From: Rhynchopus sp. YZ270_cl-10
Lineage: Eukaryota > Euglenozoa > Diplonemea > Diplonemida > Diplonemidae
DNA length: 64,000 bases
Assembly: GCA_964035575.1 (NCBI GenBank)
Contig: OZ037918.1
Location: 434,001-498,000 of the forward strand
Reading direction: 5' to 3'
Shown here: positions 56,416-64,000 of the stretch, in pieces
How positions within the stretch are numbered: the stretch's first letter is position 1
Layout of the letters: the number at the start of each line of letters is the position of its first letter
Position numbers and translations under genes: made by a program
Notes under the pieces: generated by a model
Seen by the model: only the letters and a program-made list of their open reading frames with translations
What the model was told of the DNA's origin: nothing
The model's database searches: none

Positions 56416-57271
56416 CCCCTAGGCATACTGTGCGGGCGAGTAAAAAAAACTCGCCTACTCGCCAAAAACTCGCCTAAAACTCGCCCATTTTTGGGGGGCG
56501 AGTTTTGGCGAGTTTTTTTTTTTTTTGTAGGGATTTTACCTTGGGAAAAGTGTACACACGAAAATATGAGGGAAATTTGAGTTTTGAAGAGAAAATTTTT
56601 TTCGTTCCACTTGAACAAGACCTCTACAGTTTGCTTTTGTAGGCTTCCACAACCAGTACCACCAGTCCAGCTGTAGCTTCTGCGGATCCATGAAGTTTGC
56701 ACAGATGGGTGCGATGTAGTCGTGGTGGAATACCGCCAAGGGGTGGCCTGCAGGGTTGCCATTTACCGGCATGGCGAGGACATTGTATAGCGAGTGTAGC
56801 CCCGGCTCATGTCTTCGTCATCCTCCGGATTGTAGCACGTCTTGTCCCCCGGGATCTATGGCACGCTTGGATCTTCCCCTGGAGCAAATGTTTACATACA
56901 TGCCTGTCAGCCACTGCCGTGACATGGTTGCCTTTAGACGTACAAGTGACACAATTTCAATTTTTTTGTGTGTTTTCGAGTGGCATGTTGTCATCAGTCA
57001 CCCCCGCCCTCCATTTTCACATCCTGGTGCACATTTTCACCCCCAAGGTGCGTATGTGCACCAGGATTTGCACCCAAATGTGGGCGAGTTTAGGCGAGTT
57101 AAGGCGAGTTTTTGGCGAGTTTAGGCGAGTTTTGGCGAGTTTTTGGCGAGTTTTGGCGAGTAATAGGCGAGTAATGGGCGAGTAGGGCGAGTTTTTGGCG
57201 AGTTTTTCCTGAAAATCAGGAAAACGAAAAACTCGCCTAAAAACGGCTCGCCTGCACAGTATGCCTAGGGG
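56416..57271. mobile_element. Terminal-inverted-repeat element 1 (856 bp), GGCGAGT-rich
   Basis: Ends are 25-bp inverted repeats with one mismatch: left 56416-56440, right 57247-57271, both beginning CCCCTAGGCATACTGTGC outward in. Inside each end are arrays of GGCGAGTTT: five or so in mixed orientation at left (56434-56517), and about twelve direct copies at right (57083-57207). The core (about 56530-57080) has a 78-codon minus-strand frame (MPVNGNPAGHPLAVFHHDYI...) but no recognisable transposase, so this is a non-autonomous DNA transposon, perhaps with a captured fragment. No target duplication is clear because the left flank is a C run. Confidence 0.75.
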
Positions 57272-57868
57272 CGGTCAAATGGGTGATACAAACCCACTTT
57301 TTTCAGTTTTCGATAAAAACGCATTTCTAAGTGAATCTGACCCGAAAATGTGACACATATCGTGTGGAAAACTGTTTGTAGGTCGGTTTTGACCCATTTT
57401 TCGGGCCCAGGAGCGCCTAGACGTCAAAAATGAAAAAATTGCCTGTGATTGGTACCCCACGTTAAGTCTTAAGGATTTTCCTTAACGATTTCCTTAACGA
57501 TTTTCCAATTTTTGACTATTTTTGCATATTTTCACACGAAACTGCCCAAAATTAGAGAGTTTTGCCCCGAAAACAGGGTATCGTCAGTTTTTGAGCAAAA
57601 AAATCGCAAAAAAAATGAAAAAAATTGGAATTTAACTCCTTAAGGAATTGGTGGGGCTGGTACCAATCATGGGCAAAATTTTTTTTTTTTGGAATTTCAC
57701 CATTTGGGGTGCATGTGATCCCCCTCTGGCATGAAAACCACCCCCCACGATGTTTTTGAGAGGTTCTTGGTCAAAATTTCTACTCAATCATCCAAAATAA
57801 TGCGTTTTTATCAAAAATTCGAAAAAATGACGTTTGTATCGTTTTTTTAAGTGCATTTGACCCCCCCT
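57271..57868. mobile_element. Terminal-inverted-repeat element 2 (about 598 bp), AT-rich
   Basis: Left end GGTCAAATGGGTGATACAAA and, inverted, right end GGTCAAATGCAC...GATACAAA. About 60 bp of imperfect pairing includes TTTTGATAAAAACGCATT in both arms. A second inverted pair lies inside (GATTGGTACC with TTAAGGA, about 57437-57475 against 57640-57672). No coding capacity. It abuts element 1 on the left and element 3 on the right. Confidence 0.6.
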
Positions 57869-57870
57869 AA

Positions 57871-58554
57871 CCCCCCCCCCGTGCATAAGTCCGACCCCCA
57901 TGACCCGTGCATAAGTCCGATGACCCGTGTATAAGTCCGGGCAGATTTGGGATTAGGATCGGACTTATGCACAGGCCGACTTATACACCGGTTTTGTGTA
58001 CTGGTCGTGGTGAAAAATTTTTTTGGGGCATTTTCCCGCTCGCGAAGCGAGCGGGGGGAAAAAATTGGGGCGTTTTTCCGCTCGCGAAGCGAGCGCAATT
58101 GTATTTTTATTGGCGGTGTATTCACCAGGGATCATCTTCGCTTCTCGTGTCAACACGTCATCCTCACAATTCTCAAAGATGTGAACCTGTTACTGCAAAA
58201 TTGGAAAACTTTGCACCCCAAACACCCTCAACAGCCAAAAGGTGCCCCTTGTTGCTGGGAGTTGGTTCTCATGTTTGATACCTGCACAGCAAGCATTCCT
58301 CTGAGTCCAACGCTGTTTGGCCTGCCTGCGGCGTTGTACCGAAGGTGCACGAAGACAGGGTAAATTTTGCGGTCCCTCATGTGGGTCACTCACACTGAGG
58401 TGACGTGCCACTGCATGGGTCTGGGTACCTGGGTGCACAAACCGGTGTATAAGTCCGATACCCGTGCATAAGTCCGAAACCCCGTGTATAAGTCCGGAGG
58501 CCCTCAGCCCCCCCAAAAATCGGACTTATACGCAGACTTATGCACGGGGGGGGG
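57871..58554. mobile_element. Terminal-inverted-repeat element 3 (684 bp), ATAAGTCCG-rich
   Basis: Ends are CCCCCCCCGTGCATAAGTC and its inverse. About ten copies of GTGYATAAGTCCG lie near the ends in both orientations (for example 57881, 57906, 57926, 58445, 58463, 58484). The core holds two GC-rich palindromes and an 80-codon plus-strand stretch (FTRDHLRFSCQHVILTILKD...) of unknown origin. No transposase, so non-autonomous. Confidence 0.7.
58035..58095. repeat. Paired CGCTCGCGAAGCGAGCG palindromes
   Basis: CCCGCTCGC-GAA-GCGAGCGGG at 58035-58055 (9-bp stem) and CGCTCGC-GAA-GCGAGCG at 58079-58095 (7-bp stem), both with a three-base GAA loop, inside element 3. Confidence 0.85.
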
Positions 58555-58765
58555 TAGGTACCACCTTTATTTTGAAAGGCTAAGATAGTTACAGACGATA
58601 CACCTAAGCTGCCACTGCAGCTCTACATAGGCACATCTGTAGGTGGCACCCTTACTTTAATTATGCATGCACACTTCACACGGCTATGAAACAGTTTTCC
58701 CCCCAAAGAAAACAAAGAGAACGTACAGGTTAATCTGCTGCTCTCGACACAAACGCATCCAGTAG

Positions 58766-59296
58766 CTAGCCCTCAGCACCGTCTGGCCTCGCATCTATTT
58801 CGAGCAGCCTGCTTGCGGTGACGGCTGCCGCACGTTCTAAGAGTCGGGAGGTGATTTCCGCTTGGCGTGCCATATCCTCAGCATGCGCCTGGAGGTGTGG
58901 GTCCAGTGTCGAGGCTGCGGTGGAGGCGGATTCGAGGACTTTGTTGATGTCTTCTGTGAGGGTTTGCATTGTGCACTCTAGTGCGCAGGGTGTGTCGTCG
59001 GTGCGTGCGAGGCGTTCTTTTAACTGATCAATGGCGACTTTGGATGCGTCGCGTGCCGTGACTGAGACCTGAGACACGCCATCCAAGAGTGTGCCAGCCC
59101 GGCACGTCCGCACAGCTACCTGTTCTAGGCCTTCAATCGCATCGACCGTCACCGCCGGTGTCAGCTTGGTGTGCTGTGCGCACTCCTTCGCACGCAGTAA
59201 CACAGCGGAGATCCCGCCAGACTCGGGGAAGTGTATCTTCGGGTACGTCCCATGCTGCTTTCCTTCAGCATTCGCAATCAAATAAGATCGACCCAT
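58766..59296 (-). CDS. Hypothetical protein (176 aa)
   Basis: Not recognised. It begins MGRSYLIANAEGKQHGTYPK, then is mainly alpha-helical with Ala, Glu and Leu in heptad-like spacing (about 85-165), which suggests a coiled coil. There is no signal peptide, membrane segment or Cys cluster. It ends 123 bases after the stop of the upstream multi-exon gene, a spacing typical of polycistronic arrays. A possible acceptor (GACTTGCAG) lies about 24 bases before the ATG, with a poor pyrimidine tract. The GC-rich third positions match its neighbours. Confidence 0.65.
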   Translation of the reverse strand: MGRSYLIANAEGKQHGTYPKIHFPESGGISAVLLRAKECAQHTKLTPAVTVDAIEGLEQVAVRTCRAGTLLDGVSQVSVTARDASKVAIDQLKERLARTDDTPCALECTMQTLTEDINKVLESASTAASTLDPHLQAHAEDMARQAEITSRLLERAAAVTASRLLEIDARPDGAEG

Positions 59297-59418
59297 TTGT
59301 TTTGTGTGTGTTTTTTCTGCAAGTCTTGAAATCCCCCCATTGAATGAAAAGCGAAATATTAAAAAGGATCCATTTTTTCCTCTTTTTCTTTCATTGAAAA
59401 CCCATTTTTGCCCCCTCC

Positions 59419-61734
59419 CTACTTGGTATTTTGGTCAGGCATCGGTGAAGATTCGTCATCATCTGTGTCTGGAATGCTTGCGAAGTTGCGTCCTTTGCTT
59501 GCAGAGGTGTTAACGTTGGGCTCGATACGATGTCTACCGTATGCTTCGTCACCGTAGGAGAGACGTGCCTCTGTGCCAAGGTCTGCCATCTCATCGTCGA
59601 AGAGCGCACGACGTTCGTCCTTTGTTGCAATCACCCACTTTTCATGCTCCTGCACCTGCCTTGATGGCTCCTTCAGCGTCCACTTACGCCGGTCCAGTCT
59701 ATCCTTGACACGTGACACATGCCCAAACACCCCATCCTTATCGTCATCCTCCAACTTCAACCGTGTCACCTCCACAACCTGATCCAAACGCTCCTCCTTC
59801 GCAACCTCGGTACTCCACAGACGCAGACTCTTCCGTCTCTCCTCATCAATGCGACGTTGGTCCATACGAAGGAACTGTCTGTAGTTGTCTTCACCGAAGG
59901 CCTGTGAAGAAAGGGTTGTTGAAGGAGTGTGTGGGAGGGGGATTAATAAAAGCGTATTTTTTTAGGGTTTTTGAAAAACTGTGGTTGTCTCAATCTCGAG
60001 GAGGAAGTACCAGAAGGAATGTGAATTGATTGGGGGAAAAAAGGGGGGGGTTTGTGTATGGGCGATCCCGAGAGAGGTTGTGTTGGTTGGCATGGCATGG
60101 CATGGCGGAATGAAGGTTTTGTTGATAGAGGGGAAGGGGAGGGAGAGGAGGCATACATCAATGTAGTCTGCGTCGGTCTTGCATTCGGAAAGGATTTTCC
60201 CGAATTCGGTTTCGAAGAGAAGCTGTTTCTTGACAGCTATGAGGGCGTGGAGGATTGCGAACTGCGTGGTAGGGGGGTGGTGGGGTGGTGGGGTGTCTAG
60301 AGAAGGATAGCAAAAGTACGGTTCTTTGCTTTTAATCATTGAATCATTGTTTGAAGAGACCTCTGCCAAAACATGACCGATAGTCAGCGTCATGCCTACC
60401 TCGGTAGGTGAAAGTGGGGGGGAAAAGAAAGGGGAAAAAGTGAAGTTGATGATGGTGGTCAAATGCCCCGTGCATGGAGTGTTTTACATACCCGCTCTGG
60501 CTCGCTGTACTCAAGCAGTGTTTTCCCAGTCTTTTCAAAGACGTAATGTCTCAGCATGATGTGATCTGTGTTTATTTTGTGTTGTATTTGATACTCTTAG
60601 TCTAACCTGAGGTACGGCCTGGCAGGCTTATGTGCACTCAAACATCCCCAAATCTTCATACACTGCTAATAGGAAAGGGTTTTTTAACATACCACTTGTG
60701 TAGCGCCACATGTAGATCAATCCGACGATCTCTGTGTCGAAGAAGAGGCTGATGAAGTGTTCGATGTCTGTGTGCAGCATCAGGGAGGAGCCCATGTCGT
60801 CGGTGACGCGCTCGTCGTTTTCGTCGACAAGCCAGCGGATGCCTGAGGGGTCGCCTGTGAAGGATTCGGGGTCGCGTTTCCATTGCTCCCAGAGGTCTTT
60901 GTTCTCGCCGTCGAGGAGCTCACGGTAGCGTTCGTCGCCCTGCATCTGGAGCATGATGTTCTTGCGTTGCGACGATGTGCGCATGGCTTCCTCATGGCGT
61001 GTTGTCTGAGGGTACGGCAGTGGCCCATCACGCCACGGTGCAGAGTCGTGCACCCAGTCGGTCTCCGCCACAGGTTTGTACGACCACTGCGGGTTCGCCT
61101 GACTGTAGTACGTAAACGGCCGCACCGGGTCCCATTCCTCATCCCAAAGCGGAGAATCCCCAGGCCAACGCTCCTTCCCCTTCAGCTCATGAATCGTCTG
61201 CGGCGGCTTGATGCCACGTACCCGTCGTGAACGAGAGTTGTTCAGAAACATCTCCGCCCTCTCATATGCAGTGACCGGCACCTCCCAGCCCTGCGCCGTG
61301 AGGTCGTGGAGCAGTGTGAAGACCTGCTCCGGCTCGATGTACGCCGCCTTCTCCAACTCCTTATAGAACGTCTCCCACGCAAGATGGTAGTCGCGGTGCC
61401 CCCCAGGCAGGTCTTTGTGCAGAAAGTAGTCTGCGGAGGGGTCCACCCAGAAGTACTTCTGCTTCACATCCTTCAGCATGATGTCTCCGGGCGACTGTCC
61501 GTCGTCGGACTTATGGTACGGTGTGGAGGTGTATTTATGTTTGAAGGTCTTTATGTGACCAAAGTTCCGTGGTGCCTGTTTCTGCCACCAATGCCGTTCA
61601 CGTCTTGGGAAGACACGTTGTGACATATCGAAGACAGCTTCCTTGTCCCAGTTCCGCAAGTAAAATGCGTTCATCTTCTCGACAAGCATCTGTGACCGCA
61701 CAGACAGCTGCAGCGGTGCATTGCGCTTCATCAT
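59419..61734 (-). CDS. Multi-exon gene of unknown function (580 or 613 aa)
   Basis: Exons: 61734-60693, 60565-60492, 60399-60361, 60261-60157 and 59901-59419 (1,743 bp). Donors are GTATGT, GTATGT, GTCTCT and GTATGC; acceptors AACACAG, TACCGAG, CACGCAG and TTCACAG. The coding frame is kept at each junction, for example ...MWRYTS-D-HIMLRHYVFEKT. Intron 3 (60262-60360, 99 bp) has a weak donor and is open in frame, so it may be retained, adding 33 residues. The protein is rich in Trp, Tyr and charged residues with no signal peptide or membrane segment. The N-terminus (MMKRNAPLQLSVRSQMLVEK) is basic and could be a mitochondrial presequence. The C-terminal 160 residues are charged and helical. A mitochondrial complex subunit is possible but unproven. 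Confidence 0.7.
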
Positions 61735-62264
61735 CTTCGCACCTCCCCACCCACCGGGGCCCCCTTGAGTCGCTCTCTTGCCCTCTTCTTGCTTCCTTTG
61801 TTATGGCAGCGCAGCACAGATGTGCACAACGCTACGCTAGCACCCCACACGCTTCCCTGTTTTTGGTGATAGTTATGCAGAAGTGGCAAGGGTGGAAGGG
61901 TAGGGAGAGGACATGGTGATGATGCTACTAAGGTCTATGGTGATACGACACATCACCAAAAAACCGTAGTAAAATCATCACCGCGGAGGGGAGAGAAAAG
62001 AGGAGAGGGGATGCAGTAAGAGAGATAGAGGATGCACTGCCTTTCACTGTCTTCACTGAAATTTATTTATTCTTTTTCTGAAAGAATAGAATCCATAGAG
62101 TACATAGAAATGAGCACTTTAAAAAAAAGTGAAGTTGACTGTGACGCAAAAAGCGTGTCTAAGGGGGGGCGGTGGGTGGGGAAATGGAAAAAATGATCGC
62201 TTTTGTTTTTTATTGGACACCTTGGTGAAGGGGAAGTAGCAAAAAAAGAGAAAAAAAAGGTAAA

Positions 62265-62313
62265 AAGAGAAAATGACATGACCTAAGAGGCTTGCAGTCA
62301 CCTTTAATCAGGT
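62265..62313 (+). repeat. Dispersed hairpin repeat, copy C
   Basis: AAATGACATGACCTAAG-AGG-CTTG, then CAGTCACCTTT. The weakest stem of the family (4 bp with one wobble), but the flanks AATGACatGAC and GTCACCTTT match. Confidence 0.4.
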
Positions 62314-63070
62314 TGGCTTGAAATGCAAAAGCCCTCCTCTTGAACTGTGTACTTTTTTAAAAGAAACACATCGTTTCGGTAGCGAAAACGATGCATGAAG
62401 TTGGGAGACTGCGTATGGTTAGATACTGTCGTGTATTTTGTGGGGGTTTTTTGTTGAACACAAACCACCCCACCGATGAACCGAATTTGTTTTTTTGAAC
62501 GAAAAGTGGTTTGAACAGACGAAAAAGGGGAAGAGGGGGCAGGGAGCAGGGTGAAGAATGCAATACTGTCTGTACTGTGCCCGTTTTGCATGCATTTTAC
62601 CATCAGGATACAATGTACCCTTATGATACAACACAGCTACTACAGCTACTATAACGTATACAATACAGCAGGAAGGGGTGTCAACAACTGTTTCAAAAAA
62701 AAAAAAAAAAACAACAACAACAAAAATACCCCCTCCCTCCTCCCCCAACTTTTACGGTCGCCACCTGATCCTGATCACTACGAGGAATTCATAATAACTA
62801 CGTGTAAAAAAGGGGGGAAACAGTTGAAACGAACACAGTCTACCCCTCACATTGCAGCATTCTCAGGTTGCCCTGTCGAGAGGATGGTACTAGGCATAGC
62901 AGGCTAGGGATAGTACCTTGTTGTGTTATACTGCAGATTCAATCTCTCCCAAGGGGGGTGAATGGGAAAGGTCGATGACCCATGTGGCACCTAGAAAATA
63001 GTAGGATCGGTAGGTAAAGTTGTTTTCGTTGATTGCAAAAAAAAAGAAGCCTCTTATCGAAAGATCGAAC

Positions 63071-63324
63071 AAAAGTTTATAAGATGAACCTCAAGCCTTT
63101 CTGTGCTTTCGTCACCTTCGTTATTATCATCATATTTGTTGTCGCGCATCAAGCTGTGTGTGGGTTTCCACAACAGAAAAAAAACACACACTTTTTTAAG
63201 AATTTGAAAGACAAGATCGCTCACTTAAATGAGTGCACAGTCTCTCACAATGAAATGGCTGAAGAACTATTCCATATACTTTTCTATTTCTACTGAACAG
63301 ACAGTGCAATAGGGTGCACTAAAT
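63071..63324 (+). repeat. Dispersed hairpin repeat, extended copy D
   Basis: Starts AAAAGTTTATAAGATGAACC with stem AAGC / GCTT and GTCACCTT, and ends about 250 bp on with CTACTGAACAGACAGTGCAA and TAGGGTGCACTAAAT. The tail recurs after copy E. Confidence 0.5.
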
Positions 63325-63852
63325 GTACCCGAACCTTTGAAATACACCATCCTCTCATGAATCACAGTGTACCTTGGATGTACCCCCACACACCCACAAT
63401 CCCATACCCTCCCCCAACTGTGTATCTCTTACATCCATTTCGAGGTTGGCATCTGAGAGGAAAGATGAAACAACACTAATGTTTCAAAAGATGGGGCGCA
63501 GACAGACCAAAACCAAATACTGTAGTATGGTGTTAAATGACGTCTTTTTTTTAGAATTTATAAGAACGGATTGAAATATGTCAGAGGTTGTAACCTGAAG
63601 TGCTTCGCTTAGTCTGATTAGGTTATGCTTTGGTTTATTCATCAGTCATTCAAGTCAAGTGCTTAGTCACCCTGCTTTTAACAGAGGAGCTAGAGTGGCG
63701 TAGTACCTCAAATGGTAGGTGGTTGAGGGAAATGCAAAGAACCACCCAGAATACAAAACGACGACACAGTACGACCGTACCGATGACACAAAAGGCTTGG
63801 CTAATAAACCAATGTACCTCTCACACACGACTGACGCATTGGGGGGAAAATG

Positions 63853-63982
63853 GAAAAGTTTATCAAGATGATACTAAGCCAGAAGAAACTTAGTCACCTT
63901 TGACAATCGCTATCTTACAACAAATAATTGTTTCATATACTAACTATTCTACTGAATAGAAGGTATAATAGGGTGCACTAAA
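63853..63982 (+). repeat. Dispersed hairpin repeat, extended copy E
   Basis: Starts GAAAAGTTTATCAAGATGAT with stem CTAAG / CTTAG and TCACCTTT, and ends CTACTGAATAGAAGGTATAA and TAGGGTGCACTAAAT. It is about 125 bp shorter than copy D between head and tail. Confidence 0.5.
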
Positions 63983-64000
63983 TAAAATGCCAGCACAAAA

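Larger units (their letters stand above)
61735..64000. other. Gene-poor region upstream of the multi-exon gene
   Basis: AT-rich. I find no supported gene; the open frames are short and low-complexity. It contains hairpin repeats at 62265, 63071 and 63853, and G/A-rich tracts (61980-62040, 62160-62200). Confidence 0.7.

Noticed and set aside
57083-57207. CRISPR-like array of GGCGAGTTT
   Set aside because: Units are about 10 bp with no spacers, and lie at the end of an inverted-repeat element in a eukaryotic genome.
59962-60462. A separate 166-codon gene
   Set aside because: It is a readthrough of exons 3 and 4 with introns of the multi-exon gene; donors and acceptors with matching phase explain it better.
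62304-62907. Small open frames at 62.3-62.9 kb
   Set aside because: Short, low-complexity, no start context or family resemblance.
63691-63760. tRNA-like sequence (GTGGCGTAGTACCTCAAATG)
   Set aside because: An A-box-like stretch is present but I cannot pair an acceptor stem or find a B box, so it is not a tRNA gene.

Overview
The window looks like nuclear DNA of a free-living euglenozoan protist, most likely a diplonemid or a relative. Four observations support this. (1) Every convincing gene lies on the minus strand, as in the directional, polycistronic gene arrays of Euglenozoa. (2) Most genes have a pyrimidine-rich tract ending in CAG or TAG a few tens of bases before the ATG, as expected for spliced-leader trans-splicing. 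(3) The core histones are very divergent; H3 keeps the kinetoplastid-type 'LLIQxAPFQRLVR' helix, and the linker histone is a short Lys/Ala-rich protein with no globular domain. (4) A 528-residue protein carries the 'ALxxKYGPEP' motif that is widespread in kinetoplastid hypothetical proteins. Conventional short GT-AG introns (donor mostly GTATGN) are also present. The species assignment is an inference.

Reading in transcription direction (right to left): 61.7-64 kb has no gene I can support, but holds copies of a dispersed hairpin-bearing repeat. At 59.4-61.7 kb is a multi-exon gene of unknown function, followed by a 176-residue orphan gene (58.8-59.3 kb). Between 56.4 and 58.6 kb, three short non-autonomous elements with terminal inverted repeats sit end to end. 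From 56.1 to 47.5 kb is a histone cluster in the order H2A, H3, tyrosinase, H1-like, H4, H2B, then H2A, H1-like, H4, H2B. Both H2A, H4 and H2B pairs encode identical proteins, and each histone gene has a palindrome downstream that is kept between copies. A 528-residue gene follows (45.6-47.2 kb).

The left 45 kb is a direct tandem duplication of a unit of about 22.45 kb. Each unit carries one gene for a predicted 6,499-residue cell-surface protein: signal peptide, Cys-rich modules, four VWA domains with intact MIDAS motifs in a 560-residue period, a Pro/Thr-rich linker, about 70 EGF-like repeats that open with 'DEC', one transmembrane helix and an acidic 63-residue tail. Each gene has one 18-kb exon and three short introns near its 3' end. 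By the differences I could find, the two units differ by a handful of bases and a 40-bp expansion of an 8-bp repeat in one intron. A third, 87-bp piece of the unit marks the right edge of the array; the left edge lies outside the window.

The giant proteins look like adhesins or matrix receptors. The histone cassettes supply replication-coupled chromatin proteins. The tyrosinase is a secreted, CUB-bearing copper enzyme placed inside the histone cluster with no clear functional link. The most interesting signals are the duplicated giant VWA/EGF-like gene, the covarying histone 3' hairpins, the dispersed hairpin repeat, and the cluster of inverted-repeat elements.
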